DNA of 64,000 nucleotides from Saksenaea vasiformis B4078 (GCA_000697055.1 JNDT01002398.1:1-64000), one strand, 5' to 3'. Shown: positions 25,578 to 37,352, numbered from the stretch's first letter. Made by a program: numbers and translations. Notes: generated by a model from the sequence alone, not told the origin.

Positions 25578-27493
25578 ATGACGGCATGCTATTTCGGGGA
25601 ATCCAGCCATCTGTCACTTGGCAGCTTGTCAATCGCCATGGCAAACACAATCGTTCCTGAGATCCCTTCTACCAGCTCCCAAACATCAGCTTCTGGGTGT
25701 AATTAAAAGTCGTTGACATTAACCTCATTTTGAATCACTGCATTCTAGTGATATATCAGTACTTGCTATCGACATCTGAACCTTCATTGCAAGATTTTCT
25801 TGAGAAGCACAAAGAACAGATCATAGAATATACGGATTATGGGGAAGAACTGCGCTCAAGCTGGAATGGGCGGTACAAACTTATAGTGCAGAGTTTGAAT
25901 ATGCCTTTCGTAAGGAATATTTGCGCTTTGCTGGATTGATGGTGTACTCAATAATCTAGTTAAAAGGTAAAGGGTGATCCAAACTGGGAAGATCTTGCAA
26001 TAAGATTTATACAGGTAATAATGTGAAGAGAAAAGTTGTATTTGCGAAAGTTGCTGTTTCTACAGACGAAACCAAGACTGGTCTCCGACCAAACTTCGGC
26101 ACGAACTTCATGCTCTATTGGATCAGCTCCCTCTGGTGCAAGCTTGAAGAGTTCTTCATCATCATTTTCAGGACTATCCAAACCGGTATCTGCGGAATTC
26201 TTGGAGCATGTAAAGAAAGCACATGGCACAATGGCACATAATAAGAAGTGGCGACTCCCATCCGGTGTGGTCGTCGAAGACAAGATGTTCGAATTCGCAC
26301 TAACTTGCTTAAACGAGCAGTAAGTTAAAAACGGAGAAATCTATTTCCTAATCTGCTGTTATTAGTCCTAGTCATTCGTTTATCCTTGATACTAGCGATC
26401 CATGCTGGCAGCACGTATTTAGCGAAGAAGACCTCAGCAATATTGAAAGTTGGGGAAATCCGTCACTACCAGCTATATCCGAAGCTACGAAAAACTATTT
26501 GGAATCATTCTCGGGAAAAGTAGGATCTTATGTTGTAATATTCTATTAACAAAACTTTCAAGGAAACCGTCGACGAAATCTTACAGAACCTTAAGGATGA
26601 TATTGGTGATCTGCGTGCACGATATGACATCTACTGGATAAACGAAGCCGTTAGAAAAGCAGCCCGTCTATATGAGTATGGGTACTTTCCGATAACTGAC
26701 CAGTCCGAAAAAGACCTCCTGTACAATGTGTGGGGCTTTATTGAGTCATGTTTTTCGGGTGCCGGTATTCAAGTCCGTTCGTAAGTGAGAAAATACGTAT
26801 ATACCGTATGTGCACATACGTATAGATTTACATATTTCGTGCTAGGGGGGAGAACGAAAGCCGAGCCTCCAGTTACAGGAAGAACCTTGCTAGAACTGTA
26901 TCAAATTCGTTCAGGAAAGCCAATGGACGCAAAATGGATCAAATCTTCCGGAAGGCTTCTTTGGAAGTGGGATGTACAGAGATTGGAAGAGAGGATAATG
27001 GCGAATCTGGCACAAAGGAGCTAACTGAAGGGGGCTTAAAATGTCCTAAAATTATGAAAGACATGATCTTTTCCATTGCGGTTGATAATCCGTCCGTAAC
27101 CCATGACATTCAAACAATTGGCTTCATAATCATGGGGTTAGTATTTTTTTTTTTTTGCTGTTTATCTTACGTAGTTTGCATATCAGACTTAAGATCAGTT
27201 TGCTGCTTATGGATTGCCCGTGTGGATACGTTTGTCGAATCCGAAAAACACCGAGAGTCAGCTTCCCAGAATCGGTAGAACAGTTCACCAAAGCGATGTT
27301 ACCGCTGTTTGACCTGGTTTGCAAAGCACGATGTGTGCTTCAAAAGACAATTCAAAATGTGGAGGCAGCGCCAACCCAAAGAATTGACTTAACCTCGTTT
27401 AGTCGTGCTTTTCCATTGACACCTTGCCCTCCTTCACCATCCACCCCTACCGGAACTTCTTCCTCTTCCCGTAAAAGAAAATCACCTTCCTAA
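25578..27493 (+). CDS. Lineage-specific protein of unknown function, seven exons
   Basis: Exons 25578-25698, 25749-25909, 26066-26319, 26366-26519, 26563-26780, 26846-27136 and 27187-27493 join in phase to 501 aa. Only the first and the 156-base second intron are doubtful. Conserved-looking segments are WRLPSGVVVEDKMFEFAL (from about residue 166), SFILDTSDPCW, a helical DIYWINEAVRKAARLYEYG region, then GRKMDQIFRK..LEVGCTEIG..ESGTKELTEGGLKCPK and a C-terminal CPCGYVCRIRK. I recall a similar protein family in many copies in Mucorales genomes with no assigned function. The D...E(x)4E spacing after GRKMD is loosely reminiscent of divergent PD-(D/E)XK nucleases, which is inference only. The C-terminus is Ser/Pro-rich. 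A Fanzor-like fragment lies 270 bases downstream. Confidence 0.68.
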
Positions 27494-27760
27494 CCGTCTA
27501 ATTTTGCACCTGCTTCTTCCATTTCCATTCACTTGATCGTTCCCACAGTAGCAATCAGGTTCCCATTACAATATCTTGTATACATGTAACCCCTGATCTA
27601 CAATTTATGATAAAATATGAGCCATGTGCTCCATTGATCTTGCCACAGCAATGAAGAATCTGTGACCAAGGTTTTACTACATCGGACTATAGTGCTGCTT
27701 TTGATAAAGACCTTTGATCGACAACTTCCGCTTGTATCAACCTATTGACCGAATCATAGG

Positions 27761-28246
27761 TTGATTTTTGTATGGTATCTGCAGCAAGAAATAGAAGAAA
27801 TTAAAACTATCTCGTACGAAGAGAAATCGCTGATCGCATATGGAGCCGCAAAGTATAGTGGAACAATTGGAAGGAAACGTACAGGAGTATCAAATCAGAT
27901 TCTCAAAGCGCTCAGAACGAAGGAAAAAGAAAGGAGATGTGTCGTTGTGGAAGTGGATGAGTTTCGTACATCCAAAGTATGTTCTGGTTGCGGCAATGAT
28001 AAATTACAGAATGCGAAAGGAGTATTCGGAACGTCTCGACACGCCGTTGTCAAATGCAAAAAATGTAAAACGGTCTGGAACCGCGGCGTGAACGCGAGTG
28101 GCAACATCTTGTCAGTAGTGGCTCACATGGCCGCGAATGGGAACGGAAGGCCTGTTTTATTCCGACGCTCATTGCCGAGATCGACATCCAGCGTCAGATA
28201 CAAGTTGTTTTTCTATAGAAAAATTGAAGATACTTGTTCACAATAA
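27761..28246 (+). pseudogene. Fanzor/TnpB-like nuclease fragment (C-terminal RuvC and zinc ribbon)
   Basis: A 161-codon frame that may begin after a CTGCAG acceptor near 27784. It shows the C-terminal hallmark of OrfB/TnpB and eukaryotic Fanzor proteins: VEVDEFRTSKVCSGCG, then CKKCKTVWNRGVNASGNIL. These are the two CxxC halves of the zinc ribbon and the RuvC-III strand. TnpB/Fanzor proteins are RNA-guided DNA nucleases tied to transposons. In the family the RuvC-III motif reads RDVNA, with the Asp binding metal; here it is RGVNA (codon GGC, one base from GAC), so catalysis should be lost. The N-terminal domains and RuvC-I are absent upstream, where a different gene lies. I read this as a truncated, inactivated relic. 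Confidence 0.72.
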
Positions 28247-28903
28247 GAAGGACCTAAGCACACCACACATTCTGATCTAGCAACTGATAAACATCTTAAT
28301 GGGCCGTGCAGTCTTCTTGGCATGAATACACATTTTTTCAGCCTCCTACACACCCTAAAAGGTGATCGCCTCTCGACTCAGTGGCTTAAATATATTATTA
28401 AAGGCGCTTGTTTGGTGTCTAGATATAAATATTTCAGATAAATATCCCAGAAATCAGCATAGCCATGCTACAAGGCATTTGTTCGTGTAAGTTCTGTGCT
28501 GTAGAGGTATACAACTCCGTCCAAACATTATGCGTTCAATTGAACTAGTTTAGTCGCTATATACCTACTCATCTACGTTGGACAGCGTATCATAAGATGT
28601 CGTCGTAGACTTATTTCGTATTAACGTGCACTATAGGACGACACTAATCATCGTATAAAATAAACGGCAAACGAAAAAGCAGGACTCGTAGATGTCATGA
28701 GGGATAAGGGCAGTAGTACACCCCCAATGTGAGTGCCATTACCCATTCAGTCATGCCGTAGAAAAAAAAAAAAATTCTATCCGGGTTCCTATAAAATACG
28801 ACCCACGAGAGGAAAGAAGCGTGGGTTTTTGTTTCGTCGATATAACCGACAGTAAATCCATGGACTCTTTCTTTATTCTGGAAATAGGAAGGGATTTCTT
28901 CGT
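28247..28903. other. Intergenic with a degenerate repeat
   Basis: No gene supported. At about 28693-28800 a diverged copy of the later 118-bp repeat is recognisable (GATGTCATGAGGGATAAGGG, CCCCCAATGTG, GGTTCCTATAAAA). Confidence 0.45.
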
Positions 28904-29065
28904 CTATGTCTCTGTATTATGTTCCAATTCGGAGATACGGTCTTGACCCTGGATGACAGACTTGGATTCATTCGATAACTTATTCTTGGCCCGGATGATA
29001 GATGTGATTTCCTTCGACAGGTTGTGTTCAGTCTTGATCACTGGTATTACCCCAATATACGACAT
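28904..29065 (-). CDS. Possible 53-aa helical peptide
   Basis: An ATG at 29065 opens 53 codons rich in Ser, Glu, Lys and Ile (TEHNLSKEITSIIRAKNKLS, then QGQDRISELEHNTET), with heptad-like spacing that suggests a short coiled coil. No splice partner or recognised family. It may be a fragment of a larger protein carried in by rearrangement, or a chance frame. Confidence 0.25.
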   Translation of the reverse strand: MSYIGVIPVIKTEHNLSKEITSIIRAKNKLSNESKSVIQGQDRISELEHNTET

Positions 29066-29104
29066 AGATTTGTATCCATATGTCTAGTTTATACAACAAG
29101 AATG

Positions 29105-29340
29105 TGTCGCAAACATCATGAGGGACAAAGGCAGTGTCACTCCCAATGTGTGCAGTGATGTTCACTCGGACTTGCTACAGAGAACTCTCCAGCAGAGGTC
29201 CTATAAAAAAGAAGGAAGAGTGGGTCGCAAACATCACCAGGGACAAAGGCAGTGTCACTCCCAATGTGTGCAGTGATGTTCACTCGGACTTGCTACAGAA
29301 AACTCTCCAGCAGAGGTCCTATAAAAAAAAAGGAAGAATG
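29105..29340. repeat. Two 118-bp tandem repeats
   Basis: Two near-identical units (starting about 29105 and 29223) share the runs CGCAAACATCA, AGTGTCACTCCCAATGTGTG, CAGTGATGTTCACTCGGACT and CTCTCCAGCAGAGGTCCTAT, then a poly-A run. They differ by only a few bases, so the duplication is recent. Each ends in CCTATAAAAA. A more diverged third unit lies at about 28693. Confidence 0.85.
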
Positions 29341-29341
29341 C

Positions 29342-29425
29342 TGCGGGATTGTGGCAGAGTGGTAAAGCAGACGTCACCTTAATGTGATTTTGGTCAGGTG
29401 AATCGAACCTGAGTGCCAGATGCGA
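29342..29425 (+). other. tRNA-like sequence, possible SINE head or pseudo-tRNA
   Basis: GCGGGATTGTGGCAGAGTGG contains a perfect tRNA A box (TGGCNNAGTGG), followed about 50 bases on by GAATCGAACCTGAG, a near match to the B box (GGTTCGANNCC). The overall length and a long variable region resemble Leu/Ser-type tRNAs, but I could not fold a convincing acceptor stem or anticodon arm. It directly abuts the 118-bp tandem repeats, as a tRNA-derived SINE head might. Confidence 0.35.
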
Positions 29426-29639
29426 AAATTTCACAGCGGTACATCATTTACCCGATATCACATGTAAGGCCTCGTGAAATTTTTTCAAGACGACGCGAAG
29501 TTATACTGTGTTAATGAATGTCTACAAATAACTTGTATATGTGCTGTAATCAGCAAAGGTTATAGGCAATTGACGTCGTTTTCTGTACTGTAAGACGGTA
29601 CGTGCATACTCTTCCTCTCTTCCAGCAGCCCTGCTGCCT

Positions 29640-32600
29640 TTAAGAAACTCGCCAACTTATCCACAGGGCGCATCGACATCGAGTGGGAGTTCTCATAAAC
29701 TACCTTCCTACATGTATGTTTATATTGTCTGTGTCATTACTGTATTATACTTTGTGTGTTGTTTGTAACAACCAACCCCTCCATGGTACATCAAAAATAA
29801 ATAAATACATTCGCATCATTTGACTTGCTCGTCCATCCATGTCACCAAAGCAAGCTATATCGGCTGTCGGATTTCGATTGAATAGTGTCTTTAAGAAAGT
29901 ATTCACCTTGGATATATCCAGAACATTTCCACTAGCATGACTTGTCGTTCACACAGTGAAATTAGCGGTTTCCTTATCGAAGGTTGTCTCCGTCCGGCGA
30001 TCGCCAAGTCGAAAAAAGAAAAAATTCTTGACACCTGCACCTTTTTGACAAGCGGCAGATTCATGCTTTTTTTTGTACAATATTAGAAACAAAAAAAGGC
30101 ACATCTGTATTTTGCTAGGCTTGGGGTACCGAACTGCAAGACATCACAGACAACTACATCAACAAGGTATTTCTATTTTCTTCTATCGAGATAAGGCACA
30201 TCATCGCAACTAGAAATTCTGTCGTATGGCCAGAATGCATGTCATTTAAGTGCATCATTCAAGTCTGTACAGAAAACAATTTGCGCTGCCATTCCTTCAA
30301 GCTTCTCTGGAAGGTCATAGACCTCCTGTGTATTACTAGGGATATGTCAGCATACTTGTCAACAAACCGTTCGAACACAAAATAGAGCTGTTTCCCAGAA
30401 AGCGTAGAAATCAGCAGTCTGTAAGCCGCCTTCGGAAACAAATATTTAGTGATGTCGCCCACGCACGTTATGTATGTTGGGTGGATAAGTTTCCTCTATA
30501 CACATGATAATGAGAGTAGGTCTTTGATTGCTAGATAGAGACGGAGGTGGTGCCGCACAATCTAAAGCTTATTGTTGGCAAACTCTTGACACAGGAAAGG
30601 GAGGGCAGAGTATGCAGGTATTGTCGGACTTTTAGTTAGCATCGCATCTCCTTTGGTAGCGGCCCTGACGATGAAAAAATGTGAAGAGAGTTGCGATGAC
30701 TCGTTGAGTCTTCTTTTCGTTTTGTGCAATTTACGTAAGAATGTACTGTCCACCTGTACCAAGATTAACAGACTGACTTACTAAGCGAGAAAGTTGTGAA
30801 TGCGATTCATTGTCTGTATCACTGAAAGCATGTATGAAGACAGATAGAGCAGACAACCAAGCGCATTCAAAATGCTACCGCATCCGCATATAAGTCATGC
30901 AGAGCAGGTCCCTGTCTCATCGATGTCCAGCGCAAGTACCATTGTGCAGTGTGTGTACCTACTGCTTGTCTTGGTACAATTATATAGATTATCTTTTTAA
31001 GCAAGGAACGGAGTATCGTTTCGTCTTATCAATAGACCTTGCGCTGTCTTGACTGAGACAGCCACGATGCAAAAGTAGTCGCTCCTTTGTATGCCAAGTC
31101 GGTGCGTTTGTGCACATTGCGCGCAGCTTTTAATCTGATTAAGTTAACCTGCGACAGCACGCATGGCATATTGATGCACTCATTCAGGTACATGGTACGA
31201 CGAGATAAGTGCCCCTCAGAGATTAGGAGGGCTTGTTTGATTTCTGCTGCATAAAGGAAAATACTTTGACCAGCATCTGTCGATTTAAATGCCTCCTCAT
31301 CTATTAGATTTGAACGTGTTATAACAATGCATAATCTATCTTTTCTGGACTATCCCACCAAAACTAGAGGCATATGTAGTTGAAGTCGGGGCACTCAACT
31401 AAGAAACGCGAAAAATCGACGTCACCAACTGGCTTTCTAAATGCAAAGCAGCATGAACAAGTGTTGTACTGAAAAGAAATCAGGGTACGCACTAAGCAAG
31501 GGTTGCGTTCTGACTGAGTTTCGAACACTGGAAAAAAGTAATAATAACGAAGAAGGCATTATTGAGAGAAGTGGCCAGTCAGAGATATACTCCCCGGCCA
31601 GCGAATCTTCGGCTCATTCTCGTTATCAAAAGGTGTTTACGCTACTCTGTATGAATTATAAATTCATGAAGCGCCAGGTTTGCGTTAAGGATGAAATCAA
31701 ATATGCGGTCATTTATTAACCATGTAGCCATCCAACGATGGCAGCTTGCTCTGCAACTGATGTGGTGAGGGTCCAGGGAAGGTTGTCATGACACTTGTGT
31801 CACTTTGTTTTAACACACTGCAGAGGATTTAAGACGTTCTTACTCTCGTCGTCATACCCCTTGTCAATTTCCAATTTGGTAGTAAATCAACAAATGTCGA
31901 GTGTAGGCAATCTGAACCATATTAGAGCTCAATAGTTCAATGGCTCTTGCAGTTCGCGCTTAGGTGGAGTCTACTCTGACTGGCCCAGAGCTTCTTTAGG
32001 ATAAGCAAAGCGATACTGGGCAGCAAGCGTGTGGTGGGAGCAACAGCAGGAACTGAGGCTCTGCTGTCCCGGACTTATGATAGAATTTCAGTTTTCCGCA
32101 ATAAGCCCGTGCAGGGTTCTGTGATTGGTAAAGGAATTCCGCGATGCCATTTTTCGGCGAGAGCTGCACGGTTCTGTTCTGACGTTCTCTTGGATCACGC
32201 TGGATTTTATAACAGTCTGACATTCTTCCTCTTTCGTGATCGAAGGTGGATTGTAGGCCTGACGTGAGCAAAATGGCCTATAGAGCGCGTGCATGTCTTC
32301 ATTCAGGTCTCTTCCACACTTCCTCAATGATAAAGAAGAATACCGCTCCCAATTGTAGCGTGGTGCAGTCTTCCAATGACTGGAATTGCCATGCGTGTAA
32401 ATGTTCGCAGAATTCCGGAATAGGTGATCAGCATGCGTCTCATCTCTAGGGCAGCGGGCTGGTGGATCACATTTTCCATCCATTCTACTGTAACATTTTC
32501 GTTCTCCGTTTCATGGCGCGTCCTCGACGATGATCTCAGTTTACTTATTTTTCTTTTTTATTTATATATAGCCCGATGATGGAGGAGAAGTGTGTTCTCT

Positions 32601-32839
32601 AAGCCTTAGTAATTTACAAAGTATAATATTGTGCCTCTTTTTCAGGAAGAAAGAAGAAGCACAGCATCAGAAACAAGACAACAATACAGAAAACATGGAC
32701 CACGCGTGCAAAGCCCAGATCAGATCGCCTCCCGAAAATAATATCATTCTTTTTTTCTTGTCCTTGGAATATATAAATAAGCCCGTTGTCTGCATTGAGT
32801 ACTTGGAATATCACACAAGCCAACTGTCTTCGATCTACT
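29640..32839. repeat. Segmental duplication unit 3, beginning with a 3' gene stub
   Basis: Colinear with 18171-21227. It begins with only the last codons of a barrel gene (AAFKKLAN..., IEWEFS, stop at 29696-29698) and no upstream part, so the duplication breakpoint lies inside the coding sequence near 29640. It then runs to the promoter of barrel copy 3. The 31441-31719 frame matches 20060-20251 nearly residue for residue over 40 codons. Confidence 0.8.
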
Positions 32840-33238
32840 ATGAATTTGCAGATCTTACCTCTGTTCGTCCTGCTCTGTTTGTCCTTCGCATATGCTCTCC
32901 CAGTTGCCAAATATTCTGGTAAAGCAGGCTACGTAAACTATGACTTTGGCCGAGGTTCCTGTGATGGGATAATCGAAGAAGGCGCCATGGTAGTTGCACT
33001 AAGCAGAAAACTGATGGGAAATAGCTTCAACAAATACTGCGGTGAACAAGTGACCGTGACACGTGCCGGGAAATCTGTAACGGCTACTGTGGTTGACATC
33101 TGCCTAGATTGCAAAGAAGACGACATCGACCTTAGTACACCTGCCTATTTGAAGCTGGATCCTGGGTTTGAGGAAACGAAAAAGAATGAAGATCCCCGAG
33201 CGTATCAAGTTCTTGATGTTGAATGGGAATTCTCGTAA
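32840..33238 (+). CDS. Secreted RlpA-like double-psi beta-barrel protein, copy 3
   Basis: A single-exon gene of 132 aa, homologous to copy 1. The start is at 32840, where the N-terminus is a signal peptide (LQILPLFVLLCLSFAYALP). The barrel signature is kept: GYVNYDFGRGSCDG, YCGEQVTVTRAGKSV, VVDICLDC (the second Cys pair; copy 1 has VVDTCPSC), DIDLSTPAYLKL and the VEWEFS ending. It is about ten residues longer than copy 1, mostly from a charged loop (FEETKKNEDPRAY) before the last strand. A TATA-like ATATATAAA lies about 65 bases upstream. The substitutions around the second Cys pair suggest the copies have diverged in surface chemistry. Activity is unknown. Confidence 0.82.
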   Translation: MNLQILPLFVLLCLSFAYALPVAKYSGKAGYVNYDFGRGSCDGIIEEGAMVVALSRKLMGNSFNKYCGEQVTVTRAGKSVTATVVDICLDCKEDDIDLSTPAYLKLDPGFEETKKNEDPRAYQVLDVEWEFS

Positions 33239-35294
33239 ATTACTTTTATTATGCTTGTATTGTTTATGCATTAGCGTATTATTTCTTGTACGTTCGTAAC
33301 AATCGCTCTCTACGATACATTAAAAGATAATTCTTGCATATTACTTGATAGATATCTGATCTCTTACACTATGGTTAACCTAGAGGGATTGAGCTCGTTT
33401 ATACACTGTGCACCACCAATGTTCTATCCAGTGCAGTGGGACAGGAACACCCGGCCTTGAACCTCTTTCTTAAGCATAAAATGACGTTGTGGTGTCTCTA
33501 CCTCGTTAAAAAGGTTGTGATAACTCTCTCCCGAACTGGTTTCAGAAATTGTGGAATGAGAAGTCTGTAACGGATTGCCATCAGCCATGGCAGAAGAGTG
33601 GAGACACATGTTCTACTATCGCATCGCTTCCCTTAGAAACGTCTTTTCCCTTTCCAGACAAGCTTCGTCTTTCCGTCGTTCGAATACAACGGTAATACTG
33701 AATGAATGAAAATGCTTAACGATCGTCCTTTCGCTGTACTCCGAGGGATAACGCTAAGCACAATACGCTGCTCTATCGCGCAGATCGTTTCATAAGCTGA
33801 TTGAATATTCCTTAGGTGGATATCCAGAAGCTTTGCGGAACTCGAACATTGTCCATAACACCAAATTCTACAAGTTTTATATATTCGATATCTTTTTTTC
33901 CATCAACTGTTGCAGCGAGAATGCGGGCTTAAGCTGTCATCTGCTTTGAACGTCTTAAAAATGTCATCTGAGCGCCCCTACGAGAAACTCTGATGAGTAC
34001 AAGCAATGCGGTAGGCACATAAAGAAAGGAATGGCTTTGGTTCGCTGATTTTCTTAAAACGTTATCCAAACGAATGGATGATTGGGGATGTCGCAGAAAG
34101 AAAAAAGGAGTATTCTCTAAAGGTGATATGATTCCTCGAGCCAGGATTCTTCAGGCGAGTGCCTATTGTTAGCAAAATTCATGTTCGTTATAAAACGTAA
34201 TTCCAGCGTCATGTAACTGAAAAGAGTCCTCATGTGGTATTGTCCATAAGAGATTCATTTAAACAAGACCGAGGATTTGACCCAGGAAACTGCGCTGATG
34301 CTCAATTATATGTCGTAACTTACAACTGCCCTTCCAGTCAGTCTAAGAGAGACATCGTTCAAAAAGAAGACACTTGGATCTCAACGGACATATTCTTAAA
34401 ATGGCCCATTTTCAATAGGTTCGCGGAATAATCCATCATTGGTGCTTACGCTACGCTTTTAATACTTAAAAGATGTCCAACTCCTTTTTTTTCACGTGTT
34501 ATCATACGCTGCCATATGATAGCAGTTTGATTCATTTGGGAGAGCAGGACGTTGTAAGCATGTGTGCCTATGATCTACAGGCTCTGGGATAGCATTAACT
34601 CATTGCCAACATAAGAACCACTGGACGCTGCTACTTATCTGTTCCTCCATTTTTGGTATCATCTCCACAACGAATAGCGACGAATCAAAAGCAGAGCATG
34701 CTTGTAGCAGGAACTCGTCCGTAATAGACCGAAATGCGAGGGACACATGTCAGTGCTTGTCAAAACAAACAGAAGATTAACCTTAACCTTTATCGCTAGG
34801 CGTCATGGATGCTTTTGAACAAATCCCTTGCGTATCGCATCACTCAGCTGTTGGTAGTTCATAGTATTCGGGGCATGTGTATGCGGTCGAGCTGATAGGA
34901 CCCTTTTCTGACGCAAGAAAGTTTAAGAGGATTTTTGAAGCGAGAAATGTGTTCTTATTATTATCAAGATAAGACTCAGCCACGACTACCAAAACGCCTT
35001 CCTAGGCTGACAAACACACCTAATTGATTACCTTGAGCTATCGGCTGGGCTATTTTCTTGATCATGGTTGTACGGACTCACGCAAGTGACAAGGTCATCC
35101 CCTTCATCATCACCATCTTTAGCAGCCATTGATCCGCTCAAGTTAAGTTTGACTTTTATCCGGTTGATCGGAAAGGCAAACTTTCCTATTGACTTCCCGA
35201 CCTGAATTCATATGGGGTAGCAACCTTATCAGCTTTCTCCCCGCCTTCTTCTTTCGTTGTCTTTCTCTCTCTTTCCCCATTTTTGTGCAAAACG
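33239..35294. other. Intergenic, no supported gene
   Basis: AT-rich. A 65-codon frame at 34234-34431 (plus) has no recognised features. Homology to the duplicated unit fades by about 33330. Confidence 0.45.
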
Positions 35295-37352
35295 ATGCAG
35301 GCTGCTCCTCGCTTGTTGACAAGTAGGTATCCTTTTTTTTTCTTGATAGAGGGAAAACAAAGGGCACGGTCCACCAATGCCCGAAAATTTGATGATGACT
35401 CATTATGATAAAAAGCTTCGGCACGACGGTTTGTACGGCCAGCGACTGTGCCTGTTATAGGTCAGCGGTGGAACAGTAGCAGCAGCAGTGGTGGTGCCGC
35501 TGCTGGCGGCAAGGCGGCAGTAAAGTCGTTTTCGAAATGGCGTTTTGTAAAGAATACACTCAAGTTGGGTGTTGCTGTTGCCGTGGTGTCAGGAGGTTAT
35601 GGTAAGGAAAAAGGGAAACGTTCATGGCGAAGCATGCTGACATGCCGAAAAAGCCATGTGGGAACATCGTCATCCACCTGTCCAGAGTGAAATCGACCCG
35701 AACAAGAAGACGATTGTCGTCCTCGGCAGCGGTTGGGCTTCCACCTCGTTCTTGAAAGATATCGATACAGATCATTACAACGTGGTATGTCTCCCTTCTC
35801 TTTTTTTTTTTCCTGTTCGGGCGGCATATTTCCTAACCCCGCGCTGCAAAGGTCGTTGTTTCGCCCCGTAATTATTTCCTCTTCACGCCGTTACTTCCAA
35901 GCTGTACTGTCGGAACAGTCGATGTGCGTTCTTTGATTCAACCTGTACGATTCATTACGCGCCATAAATCGAGAGACGTCAAGGTGTATGAGGCCGAATG
36001 TACGGACATTGACCCCAAGAACAAAGTGGTCACGATCGTCGGTAAGTCCTCTTTTTTTCCTTTAATAGACACCGCTGAAATGACACGCATAGACAACTCC
36101 GAGATCAAGGGCGATAGTTCAGAGAGTACATTGCCTTATGATTATCTTGTCATTGGTGTGGGTGCAATGAATCAGACATTTGGTATCAAGGGTGTGGAAC
36201 AGTATGGCTGCTTCCTTAAGGAAGTATGGGACGCTCAAAAGATTCGTGCCAAGTTGATGGATTGTATTGAAACGGCTGGTTTCCCTGGTCAGCAACCAGA
36301 AGAAATTGATCGATTACTGCATATGGTCGTTGTCGGTGGTGGTCCAACCGGTGTAGAATATGCAGCTGAACTGCATGACTTTTTGGTCGATGATCTCACT
36401 TCCTGGTACCCAGGTAAGAGATAGCAAGGACAGACGAAAAGAGAGCTCGTTCTAAGACAAAAGAATGTAGATCTTGCGGGTAAAATCAAGATCACCCTTA
36501 TTGAGGCGTTACCCAACGTCCTGCCAGCCTTTTCGAAGCAATTGATTGACTATACAGAGTCAACATTTAAAGAACAAAACATCACCATTCATACCAAGAC
36601 AATGGTCAAGGAAGTGCGTGAACGCGAGATTGTTGTCCAGCGACCAGACGGAACAGCAGACACAATCCCTTACGGTCTTTTGGTCTGGGCTACAGGCAAT
36701 ACGTCGCGGCCCCTCATTCGTAACTTGATGACCAAATTCCCAGAGACACAGACCATGCGCCGAGGCCTCGTTGTGGATGACTGGCTCCGTCTCCAAGGTT
36801 CGGAGGACATTTTTGCACTCGGTGATGCGACCGCCACCAAGTATGCACCCACTGCGCAAGTCGCTGCACAACAAGGTAAATACCTTGCTCGCGTCTTCCA
36901 GCAACTGGCTACACGAGAATCGCTGGAAGCCGAAATGGAGACCATGTCTGAAGAAGAAAGAGCGAAAAAAGAACGCAAATTGCAAAAGGCAAAGGATATT
37001 AGACCTTTCCAGTACACACATCAAGGCTCTTTATGGTAAGTAAAAAGAAAGAGAAAGGAAGAAAAACAGAAATAATAATAATCGTATGTTCAATTTATTT
37101 AAAATAGTTACATTGGTTCCGATAAGGCAATTGCAGATTTACCTTTTGGCCCTGGTAACTTGGCCTCAGGCGGTGTTGGTAAGTAACCATAATTTTTACT
37201 GATACCTTTAATAATCATTACCATGACTAGCGACATATGCTTTCTGGCGTTCAGCTTACGTGTCCAATCTTTTCTCATCGCGTAATCGAACCTTGGTTCT
37301 TACCGATTGGTTAAAGAAGACGTTCCTGGGTCGTGATATCTCCAGAGAATAG
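35295..37352 (+). CDS. NDE1: Alternative (type II) NADH:ubiquinone oxidoreductase, mitochondrial
   Basis: Exons 35295-35322, 35416-35601, 35654-35784, 35852-36413, 36471-37035, 37108-37178 and 37231-37352 join in phase to about 554 aa. The start gives a classic mitochondrial presequence (MQAAPRLLT, then SARRFVRPA) and a hydrophobic segment. Two Rossmann folds follow: LGSGWAS for FAD near residue 96, and [16 protein letters not shown] for NADH. Family markers include FTPLLP, WATGN, ALGDATA and a final [12 protein letters not shown] with a membrane-anchoring amphipathic end. It passes electrons from NADH to ubiquinone without pumping protons. Whether it faces the cytosol (NDE) or matrix (NDI) cannot be read here. 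Bases 36042-36068 look like a 27-base GT-AG intron but keep frame, so they may be retained (545 aa if removed). Confidence 0.93.
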
